Below, one piece after another: positions 25,192-34,059 of a DNA stretch of 64,000 bases. The stretch's first letter is position 1. Each line of letters opens with the position of its first letter. This DNA is from CAZGEA01 sp964524515 (GTDB lineage: Bacteria; Patescibacteriota; Microgenomatia; UBA8517). The stretch lies in the NCBI GenBank assembly GCA_964524515.1, contig CAZGEA010000003.1, forward strand, positions 62,001 to 126,000, written 5' to 3'. Under the pieces are notes generated by a model. The model searched no databases, had not been told where the DNA came from, and was given only the letters and a program-made list of their open reading frames with translations. Position numbers and translations under genes: made by a program.

Positions 25192-27009
25192 TCAGTTTGC
25201 TAGCGTGGCATAAATTCTTCTCACTCCAGCACTAACCGCTTCTTCCTTAGTAATTGTAACACGACCAATATCACGCGTATTAGTCACATGTGGGCCACCA
25301 CAAATTTCTTTAGAAAAATCTCCAATTGAATAAACACTCACTTGATCTCCATATTTTCCAGTAAAAAATCCCAATGCACCTTTTTCTTTTGCCTCATCTG
25401 GCGTCATAACTTCTCGTTTTACTTCCAAATTTTTAGTTATTTGTTCATTAACCATATCCTCAATTTTTTTAAGCTCATCACTAGTTATTTTAAGTGGATG
25501 TGTAAAATCAAAACGAAGTCTCTCTGAAGTTATATTTGATCCTTTCTGTTGCACATGTTCACCTAATATTTTTCGAAGTGATGCTTGCAATAAATGGGTA
25601 GTTGTATGAAGTTTGGTGGTTATTTCTGATTGATCAGCAAGTCCACCTTTAAATACTCCAGCTGATTGTGTTCGTGATTTCTCTTGATGTAGTTCAAAAG
25701 CTTTTTTAAATTCATCAGTATTAATTTGAAATCCTTTCTCCTGACTCAATTCCAAAGTAATTTCAAATGGAAATCCATAAGTTTGATACAAATCAAAAGC
25801 AATATTTCCATCTATAGTTTGTAATTTATTAAACTCTGCAACACCTCTATCCAATGTTTTAGTAAACTTATCAACTTCTTCAAAAATAACACTTTGAATT
25901 TTTTCTAAATCTGCAATTTCAAAATATATTGAATAAAACTCAACTATTTTTTCAATAGACGATGCAAAAATTCCAGGTTCAATTATATTATTTTTTAATT
26001 TTCTAGATTTAACAATCGCCCTTCGAAGAAGTCTACGCATAATATATCCTTGTTGTTTATTTGCTGGAATCACACCATTTTTTGCCAAAAAAACTGAAGC
26101 TCTAACATGATCTGCAATTACTCGAAAACTTAATTTATCATCTTCATACTTTTTATTAACAACTATTTCCAATTCAGAAATTATCCTTTCAAATATATCA
26201 ATTTTAAAAACATCAGGGTCATCATTAACTGCAGCTGCCAATCTCTCCAATCCTCCACCAAAATCCACATTTTTCTGTGGCAATTCTTGCAATGTTCCAT
26301 CATCTTTTTTCTTATATTGGATAAAAACTGAATTCCCAATTTCAACAAATCTACCACAATCACAATTTGGGTGACACTCTTCATTTTTATATTTAGAATT
26401 CTCGTGAAGTTTTCGCTCTATTCCAAAATCATAAAATATCTCACTATCTGGTCCACCAATTTCCCCAGATGGCATCTGATCAGGAGTGCCACTTCTACTC
26501 CACCAATTTTTCCTAGCATCATAAGTTCTGATTCTGTCGCCCTCTGTGGCTTTTATTCCAACTGATTCAAAAATATTCTCCCAAATTCCAATTGCCTCCT
26601 CATCTTTTGGTACAAATTCATTTCCTTCAAACACAGATACATATATTTTATTTGGATCAAGTCCAAGCCCTTCTGTTTTGTTTGTTAAAAAATCAAAAAT
26701 ATATGGTAATTGTTCTTTTTTAAAATAATCTCCCAAACTCCAATTTCCAAGCATTTCAAAAAAAGTGGTATGACGGTTATCTCCAACTTCCTCAATATCC
26801 TGCACACGAATTGAAGGCTGAGAATCAACCAATCTTTTGCCCATTGGATGTTCTTGCCCCAAAAGATAAGGAACCAAAGGCTGCATTCCAGATGAAGTAA
26901 ACAAAGTTGTTGAATCATTTTCCAAAACAAGTGGGGCACTAGGAATTATTTTGTGGTTTAATTTCTCAAAAAACTTTAAGTATTTCTCTCGTATTTCATT
27001 TGTGGTCAT
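25192..27009 (-). CDS. alaS: Alanyl-tRNA synthetase lacking the C-terminal domain
   Basis: This class II synthetase charges tRNA-Ala. The catalytic domain has FTSSGMQPLVPYLLGQEHP and the NVDFGGGLERL motif; the editing domain carries the zinc/active-site HTTTH (about residue 466) and CGGPH (about residue 568). The protein stops at 605 residues, right after the editing domain's GVRRI signature, whereas usual bacterial AlaRS is about 875 residues with a coiled coil and C-Ala domain. The following frame begins in a different protein, so the loss looks genuine. A TATAAT box 6 nt before the ATG predicts a leaderless mRNA. Confidence 0.95.
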   Translation of the reverse strand: MTTNEIREKYLKFFEKLNHKIIPSAPLVLENDSTTLFTSSGMQPLVPYLLGQEHPMGKRLVDSQPSIRVQDIEEVGDNRHTTFFEMLGNWSLGDYFKKEQLPYIFDFLTNKTEGLGLDPNKIYVSVFEGNEFVPKDEEAIGIWENIFESVGIKATEGDRIRTYDARKNWWSRSGTPDQMPSGEIGGPDSEIFYDFGIERKLHENSKYKNEECHPNCDCGRFVEIGNSVFIQYKKKDDGTLQELPQKNVDFGGGLERLAAAVNDDPDVFKIDIFERIISELEIVVNKKYEDDKLSFRVIADHVRASVFLAKNGVIPANKQQGYIMRRLLRRAIVKSRKLKNNIIEPGIFASSIEKIVEFYSIYFEIADLEKIQSVIFEEVDKFTKTLDRGVAEFNKLQTIDGNIAFDLYQTYGFPFEITLELSQEKGFQINTDEFKKAFELHQEKSRTQSAGVFKGGLADQSEITTKLHTTTHLLQASLRKILGEHVQQKGSNITSERLRFDFTHPLKITSDELKKIEDMVNEQITKNLEVKREVMTPDEAKEKGALGFFTGKYGDQVSVYSIGDFSKEICGGPHVTNTRDIGRVTITKEEAVSAGVRRIYATLAN

Positions 27010-27015
27010 AGATGG

Positions 27016-27021
27016 ATTATA
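27016..27021 (-). promoter_or_regulatory. -10 box for leaderless alaS
   Basis: TATAAT on the minus strand ends 6 nt before the alaS ATG. A weak -35 (TTGTTT, 15-nt spacing) overlaps the U-tract of the preceding terminator. Confidence 0.6.
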
Positions 27022-27031
27022 TATGAAGAAT

Positions 27032-27083
27032 TAAAAAAACAAAAAACCCTTTGATTTTAAACAGCTGATGCTGATTCAAAGGG
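27032..27083 (-). terminator. Strong intrinsic terminator
   Basis: On the minus strand an 8-bp stem CCCTTTGA/TCAAAGGG (27076-27083 and 27047-27054) is followed by TTTTTTGTTTTTTT. It ends transcription of the membrane protein gene at 27151. It lies upstream of the alaS promoter, so it is probably not an alaS attenuator. Confidence 0.85.
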
Positions 27084-27150
27084 TTTCATTCTAATTATCA
27101 AAAAAATATTTTTAAATCTAACTACAGTAAGGGAATCTAAATTTTGCGAG

Positions 27151-28119
27151 CTATTTTACTTTGTCCCAAAGCAAGAAAAATCCTGCCAAGGCAAAGGCCA
27201 ATATACCAAGCGGTACGACAAACATATTTGGAATAACATTCAGCGTTACCCCTGCAATAGTTTGTGCTGTCTCAAGTGTGTACGGCTGAAAAATAATTGC
27301 AGCTCCTATTGCAATTGCCAATGCTGCAAGTCCTTTCAGTTTGCTCTTACCATATGCAGAGTAAGCAACAAAAGCTAGAATAATCAAGGCTCCAACAACC
27401 ATGTATGGTCGCCAAGTAGTAGTAGTTACATATTGAATATATTTGTCCACCACTCCTTGTGCAAACCAAACATAAAAGTACGACACAATTTGGACGATGA
27501 AACCTCCGCCAATAGTAATTGCTATAAGCAAAACGATTGCTCTTACAAAACTTGTGGTTCCTGCTCCATTCAGCAAATTTACGACTACAGGAACAATCTT
27601 CACAATAACCAACATGATGGCAAAAAGAACCACTAAAACCATGATCCACTGTTGCCAGGTGTAGACAATCGACTCCGTGATTCCGGCAATCATCAAGATG
27701 ATTAATGCCAAAACAAAAGCCAATTTACCATTGGAGGTAAAAATTTGACTATGTTTTACGACATACCAACTTACGATTAATCCTAAAACTGCCGATGACA
27801 CCACAACCATCATTGATCCATAAACGGAATCAAGATTTGGCGCAAACCAAGCAATAAAAGAAACAGCAAAATAAAAAACCAATGTCATTAGCACACGCAT
27901 TGTTGCGTTACTGCTAACAAACACAAAAAGCCAGTTTCCTATTGCTGTTCGATTATCAACGATTAGGGCGATGATCAAAAAAGCCGCAAACTCATTCGCG
28001 ATTACCAAAGCGATAAGTTGCCAGCCCCAACCTAGAAATTCTTGAAATATGACAATCTGTAGTACAAAAAGTACTGCAGCTAAGACCAAGAATACTAGTC
28101 CTCGTAAAAACGGTTTCAT
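27151..28119 (-). CDS. Polytopic membrane protein of unknown function
   Basis: About ten hydrophobic segments fill this 322-residue protein (for example FLRGLVFLVLAAVLFVLQIV and MFVVPLGILAFALAGFFLLW); almost no soluble domains remain. No family recognised. The start MKPFLRG was chosen because AAGGG lies about 7 nt upstream, 8 codons inside the longest frame. It has its own promoter and terminator, so it is a single-gene unit. Its base composition looks noticeably richer in G+C than neighbouring genes, and its Shine-Dalgarno is unusual for this window, both hinting at a different origin or high expression. Confidence 0.75.
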   Translation of the reverse strand: MKPFLRGLVFLVLAAVLFVLQIVIFQEFLGWGWQLIALVIANEFAAFLIIALIVDNRTAIGNWLFVFVSSNATMRVLMTLVFYFAVSFIAWFAPNLDSVYGSMMVVVSSAVLGLIVSWYVVKHSQIFTSNGKLAFVLALIILMIAGITESIVYTWQQWIMVLVVLFAIMLVIVKIVPVVVNLLNGAGTTSFVRAIVLLIAITIGGGFIVQIVSYFYVWFAQGVVDKYIQYVTTTTWRPYMVVGALIILAFVAYSAYGKSKLKGLAALAIAIGAAIIFQPYTLETAQTIAGVTLNVIPNMFVVPLGILAFALAGFFLLWDKVK

Positions 28120-28159
28120 GAGGTTTCCCTTTGTAGTGTGCAAGCTAAATAATACCTAT

Positions 28160-28188
28160 AGTATAGCACAGAAAACCTCAAAAATCAA
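28160..28188 (-). promoter_or_regulatory. Promoter of the membrane protein gene at 27151
   Basis: On the minus strand TTGATT (28183-28188), a 17-nt spacer and TATACT (28160-28165) directly follow the stop codon of the small gene at 28189. The leader would be about 35 nt and includes the AAGGG ribosome-binding site. Confidence 0.7.
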
Positions 28189-28353
28189 CTATTTTGAGCG
28201 TAATTTGGAGATAATATCACTAATCGTAGTTTTACCTTCTTTTACCATTTTTCTTAAATCACGAAGCAAAAGTGCAATTTGGATACCCACAACACCCACA
28301 ACAACTGCCATTGATACTAAAACAAAAACTAATACTGTTTGAACTGTATCCAT
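28189..28353 (-). CDS. Small single-pass membrane protein (54 aa)
   Basis: This short frame starts 5 nt after the stop of the RodZ-like gene. It encodes MDTVQTVLVFVLVSMAVV and onwards: one hydrophobic helix of about 25 residues, then a basic amphipathic stretch (LLLRDLRKMVKEGKTTISDI) ending KLRSK. The helix plus amphipathic tail resembles TatA-like or DUF948-like small proteins in outline only; no family can be claimed. Its tight position at the end of the ftsK/RodZ-like operon supports it being real. Confidence 0.6.
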   Translation of the reverse strand: MDTVQTVLVFVLVSMAVVVGVVGIQIALLLRDLRKMVKEGKTTISDIISKLRSK

Positions 28354-28358
28354 ATAAA

Positions 28359-28994
28359 TTAATTAAAGTCAGGAATAATTGTACGCTCAATAACACTTTC
28401 CCGTCCAGATCGGGAAGTTGCCTTTATTTCAATTTTAGTCGTAGATTCCGAAATCAAAAGTAATGTTTTAAAAGTTCCATCATTTTCAACTAATGCTGAT
28501 TGATTATTCACTCTCACCACAGCCTGCGGATCTGTTTTTCCAGTAACTTCAATCTGATGATCAACAATCCTCTGCTCATTTTGAGGTGAATCAACCATCA
28601 AAACAGGGGAAGCCAAAAAACTACGGTATTGAGCATAAATGTAAATTGATAAACCCAAAAAAGATAAAACAATAACCAATAGAAACAAAGCACGTGGACC
28701 AAACGTAACTGGCTCGCGAATATCCAATTTAGGTGTTGCCTGAATCATTGTTTTTTTTAGTGGGGGGTAGTCTCTCCTAAACAATGCAACAGCCTCACGC
28801 TCTGAAACTTTCAAACTTGAGCTAATATTTTTAACAAAACCATAAATAACTGTATATGAAGGTAATTTTTCCCAATCTTCCTGTTCAAGATTTGTTATAA
28901 ATGAAGACTTTATCTTGGTAAGTTCTGACAATTCATCAACACTCAATCCATTGCCCTCTCGCGCATTTATCAAAAATCTTCCAATTGTTTTCAT
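28359..28994 (-). CDS. RodZ-like HTH membrane protein
   Basis: Residues 1-70 form a RodZ-type helix-turn-helix domain (TIGRFLINAREGNGLSVDEL, then LTKIKSSFITNLEQEDWEKL and the SYTVIYGFVKNIS segment). A membrane helix lies at about 103-121, and the exterior part (about 130-205) is an Ig-like domain (VDHQIEVTGKTDPQAVVRVN). RodZ links MreB to the elongation machinery in rods; in this reduced form the exact role is inferred. It overlaps the ftsK stop by 4 nt. Confidence 0.8.
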   Translation of the reverse strand: MKTIGRFLINAREGNGLSVDELSELTKIKSSFITNLEQEDWEKLPSYTVIYGFVKNISSSLKVSEREAVALFRRDYPPLKKTMIQATPKLDIREPVTFGPRALFLLVIVLSFLGLSIYIYAQYRSFLASPVLMVDSPQNEQRIVDHQIEVTGKTDPQAVVRVNNQSALVENDGTFKTLLLISESTTKIEIKATSRSGRESVIERTIIPDFN

Positions 28995-31141
28995 TGATTA
29001 TCACCACTTTGGCCTCCTCCAAAAAACTGCTCAGAACTTTGAATCAAAACTTCACGAGGCTTTGATCCATCAGGCTGTGGACCAACAACTCCAGCCGCTT
29101 CCAACTGATCAATAATTCTGGCTGCTCTTGCATATCCAATTGATAATCTTCTCTGTAAAAGTGAAGCAGATGCTTTATCGTACTGACAAACAACGTCCAC
29201 TGCTTGCCTAAATAAATCGTCAGTATCCCCTTCAACTCCACTCACATTCACAGTTCCCGATTTAGACATTGTAGTGACTTCCTCTGTATAGTGAGGAGCA
29301 ATTCCCTGACCCTTCAAAAAGGCTACCAATTCATTTATTTCTTTATCAGAAACATAAGCGCCTTGTATACGCATTGGTTTTGCCTGATCTGGTGCTAAAT
29401 AAAGCATGTCTCCCTTGCCCAATAATTTCTCAGCTCCCTTTCCATCAAGGATTACTCTTGAATCAATCTGCGATGCTACAGCAAAAGCAATTCTAGTTGG
29501 AATATTTGCTTTAATCAGTCCCGTAATTACATCCACTGATGGTCGCTGGGTTGCCAATACCATATGAATCCCAGTTGCACGGCTCATTTGTGCAATCTTA
29601 GTAATAGAATCCTCAACTTCAGCTGGAGCAAAAAGCATAATATCTGCCAACTCATCAATTACAACAACAATGTAAGGCAATGCTTGAAATCCTGAAAGTT
29701 CATTATATCCTTCCAAATTACGCACTCCAGCTTCAGAAAATAATTTATAACGTCTATCCATTTCAGATATTACCCAACGAAGTGCAGAAACAACTTTATC
29801 AGGCTGCACAATTACTGGTGTCAACAAATGTGGAATATCGTTATATCCTGTAAGCTCAACTCTTTTTGGATCAACCAAAATTAGTTTAACTTCAGATGGC
29901 GATGCTCTAAATAAAAGTGAAGCCAAAAAAGTATTAATTGCAACTGATTTTCCAGCACCAGTTTGTCCTGCAATCAAAACATGAGGCATTTTACCCAAAT
30001 TTCCAACAACCGGCTCACCAGCTACATCCAATCCCAAAGCAACAGCCAATTTATTGGTTTGTGCAGCCATAAGCTCACTATGAATTATCTTCTTAAATGG
30101 TACAAATTCTGGGCTCCTGTTTGGAAGTTCAATTCCTACCAAATCACGTCCTGGAATTGGAGCATCAATTCTAATAGATCCTCCAGGAGCAGCCAATGCA
30201 CGAGCCAAATCCCGCTCAAGTGATAATATTTTCGAAAGTTTTGTGCCCAATGCCACATCTAATCCATATTGAGTAACAGCAGGTCCCATATTAACCTCAG
30301 TCACTCGAGCTGTAATTCCAAACGATTCCAATGTTTGCTCAATTATTGCTGCGTTCCCTTTAATATCCCCTCGATCTGCCTTTCCACTTTGTGATTCACT
30401 CAAAATACTCATAGGTGGATATTTCCATAATTTATCCTCTCCAGGTAAATTAGTTACCAATTTTGGTTCAAGTTGTGGCTTAACCTGTGGCGGATTTTGT
30501 TTCTGATTTCCTCGAACTATAAATTCTTTCTTATTTCGATCCGAGATATCCATTCCACCAATTTTAAGAGGTTTATTATTCATCTCACCCATCATCTTTT
30601 TATTTGTGTCCCTAACATTTAATTTTTCACCTCTTATGAATCTCTTCATGTATTTAGCTATAGAAATAAACAATCCGAATGCCTGTTCCAAACTAGAATT
30701 AAACAAAATAATAATTCCCATAAAACTTGACCCGACTAAAATAATTCCAGATCCAATAGGAGTAACCAAAGAAGATAATCCAAGCCAAATAGAATTTCCA
30801 ATAATTCCACTTTGAGTCAGTGATGCAGATGAAATTGTAAAAAGAATACTTCCAATCAATACATTCGCTTGTGATAATGGGCCACGAAATTTAGAAACTA
30901 AAAATCCAAATGTCAAAAATATAAATGGCAAAAATATTGTTGCCCAACCAAAATAAGTAACTAAGAAGTCATTTATTCGAACCAAAATTAATCCCTGTCT
31001 TGCAAAAGAAACTATCACCAAAAAAGACAAAGCAAAAAAAGTAATCTGAGCAATTGAATAAACAGTTTGAGGTTTAAGCTTCAATTGATAAGCTTTTTTT
31101 GATTTTGCACGCCTTGATGATTTTTTCTTTTTTCGAGACAT
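28991..31141 (-). CDS. ftsK: DNA translocase FtsK/SpoIIIE
   Basis: The 716-residue protein has four N-terminal membrane helices (about residues 25-165), a linker, the alpha/beta motor with Walker A VLIAGQTGAGKSVAINTF and Walker B YIVVVIDELADIMLF, the RPSVDVITGLIKANIP segment and a C-terminal winged-helix gamma domain (DDLFRQAVDVVCQYDKASAS) that reads orienting sequences. It pumps chromosomal DNA through the division septum. A TATACT -10 box (31158-31163) lies 16 nt before the ATG. Confidence 0.96.
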   Translation of the reverse strand: MSRKKKKSSRRAKSKKAYQLKLKPQTVYSIAQITFFALSFLVIVSFARQGLILVRINDFLVTYFGWATIFLPFIFLTFGFLVSKFRGPLSQANVLIGSILFTISSASLTQSGIIGNSIWLGLSSLVTPIGSGIILVGSSFMGIIILFNSSLEQAFGLFISIAKYMKRFIRGEKLNVRDTNKKMMGEMNNKPLKIGGMDISDRNKKEFIVRGNQKQNPPQVKPQLEPKLVTNLPGEDKLWKYPPMSILSESQSGKADRGDIKGNAAIIEQTLESFGITARVTEVNMGPAVTQYGLDVALGTKLSKILSLERDLARALAAPGGSIRIDAPIPGRDLVGIELPNRSPEFVPFKKIIHSELMAAQTNKLAVALGLDVAGEPVVGNLGKMPHVLIAGQTGAGKSVAINTFLASLLFRASPSEVKLILVDPKRVELTGYNDIPHLLTPVIVQPDKVVSALRWVISEMDRRYKLFSEAGVRNLEGYNELSGFQALPYIVVVIDELADIMLFAPAEVEDSITKIAQMSRATGIHMVLATQRPSVDVITGLIKANIPTRIAFAVASQIDSRVILDGKGAEKLLGKGDMLYLAPDQAKPMRIQGAYVSDKEINELVAFLKGQGIAPHYTEEVTTMSKSGTVNVSGVEGDTDDLFRQAVDVVCQYDKASASLLQRRLSIGYARAARIIDQLEAAGVVGPQPDGSKPREVLIQSSEQFFGGGQSGDNQ

Positions 31142-31157
31142 AAATATATGTAATCAC

Positions 31158-31163
31158 AGTATA
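31158..31163 (-). promoter_or_regulatory. -10 box of the ftsK operon
   Basis: TATACT on the minus strand, with TTGCTT 15 nt further upstream as a possible -35, in the 48-nt gap after rnjA. Confidence 0.45.
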
Positions 31164-31189
31164 GCAAATCAAAGCTTGAAGCAAGAATA

Positions 31190-32845
31190 TTAAATCTCAA
31201 CAACAACAGGAAGAATCATTGGACGCCTACCAATTCTTTTGAAAAAATACTCTTCCAAAAAGTTAACTGTATGATCTTTTATATTTCGCTCATCTAGTTT
31301 ATTGCGGCTTTCCAAAAATACTCGTAATTTATAAGATGCTTCATCAAGTAATTTTGCACTAGTTGCCCCAAACACAAACCCTCGGCTAATAACTTCTGGA
31401 TCAGAGACCAAAGTATTTGATACTCTATCAAGCTGTAATAAAACAATAGCAACTCCCTCTTTTGATAATATTTGCCTATCTCTCAAAACTACATTTCCAA
31501 CATCTCCTACTCCCAATCCATCAACCAAAACATCTCGAACTTTTATTTTCTCTTTCGCTTTATTGGCATGTCCTGATTCAAATTCAACAATCTCACCACT
31601 TTGAAGTTCATAAACACTTCCATTTGCGTTCCCCATATCATGAGCAATTTGAGAATATGCCTTCATGTGCCTTATTGATCCTCCAATTGGAATAAAATAT
31701 TTAGGCTTAACTATAGCCATAAGCATTTTGATATCTTCCTGACTTCCATGTCCTGAAACATGAAGATTTTCTTGAATATCGTAATAATGAACATCGACGC
31801 CTTTCATCAAAAGTTCATCAACTAAATAATCAACATTAGCCTTTGATCCAGGAGGTGACGGATCTCCTGAAAAAATAACAACATCCCCTTCTCCCACGCT
31901 TACCCAATCATGATCTCCAGTGGCGGCTCTATACAATGCACTTCCAGGTTGTCCATAACTTCCTGAAATAATATAAATAATTTCATTGTCAGGAAGCTTC
32001 AATGCTTGTTTTTTAGAAACCACCAAATTATTTGGATAATCCAAATAACCTAATTTTTTAGAAATTTCAGATTTTCTATCAATTGATCTTCCAACAAAAA
32101 CAACTTTTCGCTTTAACTTCAAAGCAACATTTAAGGCTTGTTTAATTCTAGAAATATTTGAAGAAATTGTACTAAATAATATCTTTCCACGTGCTTTCTC
32201 AGATACCATAAAAATTCGCTCTTCAATTCCCTTTTCTGATTCGGTATATCCTGGAGTTGTTGATCCAAGAGCATCGGAAGCTAAAGCTAATACCCCTCCT
32301 TGAGCTAGCATTGATGCTTTTGCTACATCAAAGGGCTTACCATCAACTGGTGTCCAATCAAATTTATAATCAGGTACATGGAAAATTTTTCCCTCAGGTG
32401 TAGCTATACAATATCCCACTCCGTCAGGAACTGAATGAGAAACACGAAAAGGTGTCACTTTAAATGCACCTAAATTAAGAGTATCTTTCTCAGGATCAAA
32501 AACATTTATTTTTGGAATTTGAGTTTTATAATCTTCAAATTTATCACCGATAAATCCAGCAACTAGTTTTGTTGCATAAATAGTAGTTTTTACATCTCGA
32601 AGCAAAAAAGGAAGCGCACCCAAATGATCTTCATGTCCATGAGAAATTAATACTCCTCGAAGTTTATGTTTATTCTCTCGAATATAAGAAAAATCAGGAA
32701 TCACCAAATCAACCCCATACATATCAGCTTCAGGAAATCCTACCCCTGCATCAACAACTATCATGTCATTCTCATATTCATAGACATAACAATTTTCAGT
32801 AACTCCTGTGGTCCCAGATATTGCAATAAATCGAAGTTTAGCCAT
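31190..32845 (-). CDS. rnj: Ribonuclease J
   Basis: The 551-residue metallo-beta-lactamase-fold nuclease has the metal site SHGHEDHLGALPF (about residues 69-81), the GSYGQPGSAL segment of the beta-CASP domain and HVSGHGSQEDIKMLMAIVKP. RNase J has endo- and 5'-3' exonuclease activity in mRNA decay and rRNA maturation, with PNPase (35123) as the 3'-5' partner. It is divergent from the plus-strand Cys-rich gene at 32918. Confidence 0.95.
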   Translation of the reverse strand: MAKLRFIAISGTTGVTENCYVYEYENDMIVVDAGVGFPEADMYGVDLVIPDFSYIRENKHKLRGVLISHGHEDHLGALPFLLRDVKTTIYATKLVAGFIGDKFEDYKTQIPKINVFDPEKDTLNLGAFKVTPFRVSHSVPDGVGYCIATPEGKIFHVPDYKFDWTPVDGKPFDVAKASMLAQGGVLALASDALGSTTPGYTESEKGIEERIFMVSEKARGKILFSTISSNISRIKQALNVALKLKRKVVFVGRSIDRKSEISKKLGYLDYPNNLVVSKKQALKLPDNEIIYIISGSYGQPGSALYRAATGDHDWVSVGEGDVVIFSGDPSPPGSKANVDYLVDELLMKGVDVHYYDIQENLHVSGHGSQEDIKMLMAIVKPKYFIPIGGSIRHMKAYSQIAHDMGNANGSVYELQSGEIVEFESGHANKAKEKIKVRDVLVDGLGVGDVGNVVLRDRQILSKEGVAIVLLQLDRVSNTLVSDPEVISRGFVFGATSAKLLDEASYKLRVFLESRNKLDERNIKDHTVNFLEEYFFKRIGRRPMILPVVVEI

Positions 32846-32873
32846 TATTATTCATTGTATGATAACACACCTC

Positions 32874-32902
32874 TTGACTTAATATTAAAAAATATTCAAT
32901 AT
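32874..32902 (+). promoter_or_regulatory. Promoter of the tandem Cys-rich genes
   Basis: TTGACT (32874-32879), a 17-nt spacer and CAATAT (32897-32902) precede the ATG at 32918 by 15 nt in the 72-nt divergent region with rnj. Confidence 0.5.
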
Positions 32903-32917
32903 TAATTAACTTTCAAA

Positions 32918-33487
32918 ATGTCCCAAAACAAAGTAAGGTCTCAAATTAAGTTCATACAATTTTTATCCCTAGTTATTTTGTTCTTAGGGCTTGGAACCAC
33001 TTCAATTCTAGTTCATCAAAAAATAAATGACTCAAAAGCTGCAATTGCTCCAGCTCCATATCCAGTTTGTCCCGCAAACAAACCATTCTTTTGCGGTGGA
33101 TGCATCAATGCTTGTACTAACACAGGCTCGCTAAACTGTACTCAATACATTACCTTGCATTGCACAAGTACACCACGCCCTGCAACACCACGTCCCACAA
33201 CTTCCACTCCCACCCCTATTCCTGGTGGAATCACTCCTATTGGAATTGAAAAATGTACCCAAGGACAGTACATATCAAGAGAAAGATCATGTAAATACAT
33301 TACGGGCAGCAATAACGCAAGTATATGGAATGTCTTTACTTGTAGCGGTTACGATCAATACCAAAAATATTATTACTGGGTAAAAGACAGTTCAAAATTC
33401 TGTGGGCCAACATGCAGCTATAATGGATATTCCAAACCAATAGACCATATTGGAACAAATGGAATTCCAATCTGTACTAAACTTTAA
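32918..33487 (+). CDS. Exported Cys-rich protein, paralogue 1
   Basis: No family recognised. The 189-residue protein has an N-terminal hydrophobic helix (QFLSLVILFLGLGTTSILV, about residues 13-31) followed by a juxtamembrane HQKINDSKAA motif, a small Cys-rich module (CPANKPFFCGGCINACT, then CTQY and HCTS), a Pro/Thr-rich linker (about 86-106) and a second Cys-containing domain (CKYITGS, CSGYDQ, CGPTC). The even pattern of cysteines suggests disulphide-stabilised exterior modules. It is followed 2 nt later by a paralogue with the same layout. Confidence 0.75.
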   Translation: MSQNKVRSQIKFIQFLSLVILFLGLGTTSILVHQKINDSKAAIAPAPYPVCPANKPFFCGGCINACTNTGSLNCTQYITLHCTSTPRPATPRPTTSTPTPIPGGITPIGIEKCTQGQYISRERSCKYITGSNNASIWNVFTCSGYDQYQKYYYWVKDSSKFCGPTCSYNGYSKPIDHIGTNGIPICTKL

Positions 33488-33489
33488 CA

Positions 33490-34050
33490 ATGGCAAACAA
33501 AACAAATCCTCACAATAAATTTATCCAATTTTTAACTCTCTCTGTTTTACTTTTAGGACTTGGAACTTCAGCACTACTAGTTCAACAAAAAATGTACAAT
33601 TCAAAAGCTGCAGTTCAAGCTCCACCCCTTCCAGTTTGTTCAGGAGGTCAATTTTTCTGTGGTGCTAGAGCAGGATGTTGGCCAGGTGGTTGTGTAAATA
33701 CTTCAGGACGCACATGCAGTGCATGGTTAGATAGTTATTGCAGAACTCAAAGCACAACTCCACGCCCCTCAACACCAAGACCTTCAACACCACAGCCTAC
33801 TTTTATTCCAAAAAATACAAGCGTACCTACTCCAGTGATAAGTAAAATTTGTACTCCCTACAGTGAACGTTGTCAAAAAGTCAATTTCATAGGACTGGAT
33901 GTTGCTCAAAAATGCCGAGCAGATGGTTCTTATTGGGATACTCAATCAGGAAGATGGTGTGGTGATTGTTCATCTTGGGGTCTTGTTCCAGATGGAAAAT
34001 CTATCAACAACACTCGAACGTGTATTAGTCCATATTCAGGAAATAAATAA
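33490..34050 (+). CDS. Exported Cys-rich protein, paralogue 2
   Basis: A diverged copy of the preceding gene: the same helix (KFIQFLTLSVLLLGLGTSAL), the same QQKMYNSKAA motif, a Cys module (CSGGQFFCGARAGCWPGGCV), a repeated TTPRPSTPRPSTPQPT linker (about 97-112) and a C-terminal Cys domain (ICTPYSERCQK, CRADG, WCGDCSSW). The N-terminal 35 residues are the best conserved part, while the two modules have drifted. It converges with the Lon-like gene, with 9 nt between stops. Function unknown; surface adhesion or binding would be a guess. Confidence 0.75.
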   Translation: MANKTNPHNKFIQFLTLSVLLLGLGTSALLVQQKMYNSKAAVQAPPLPVCSGGQFFCGARAGCWPGGCVNTSGRTCSAWLDSYCRTQSTTPRPSTPRPSTPQPTFIPKNTSVPTPVISKICTPYSERCQKVNFIGLDVAQKCRADGSYWDTQSGRWCGDCSSWGLVPDGKSINNTRTCISPYSGNK

Positions 34051-34059
34051 AAAGGTGGT

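Noticed and set aside
27047..27083. alaS leader attenuator or T-box
   Set aside because: The hairpin lies upstream of the TATAAT box that predicts a leaderless alaS mRNA, and no T-box sequence was seen. It is better explained as the terminator of the preceding gene.
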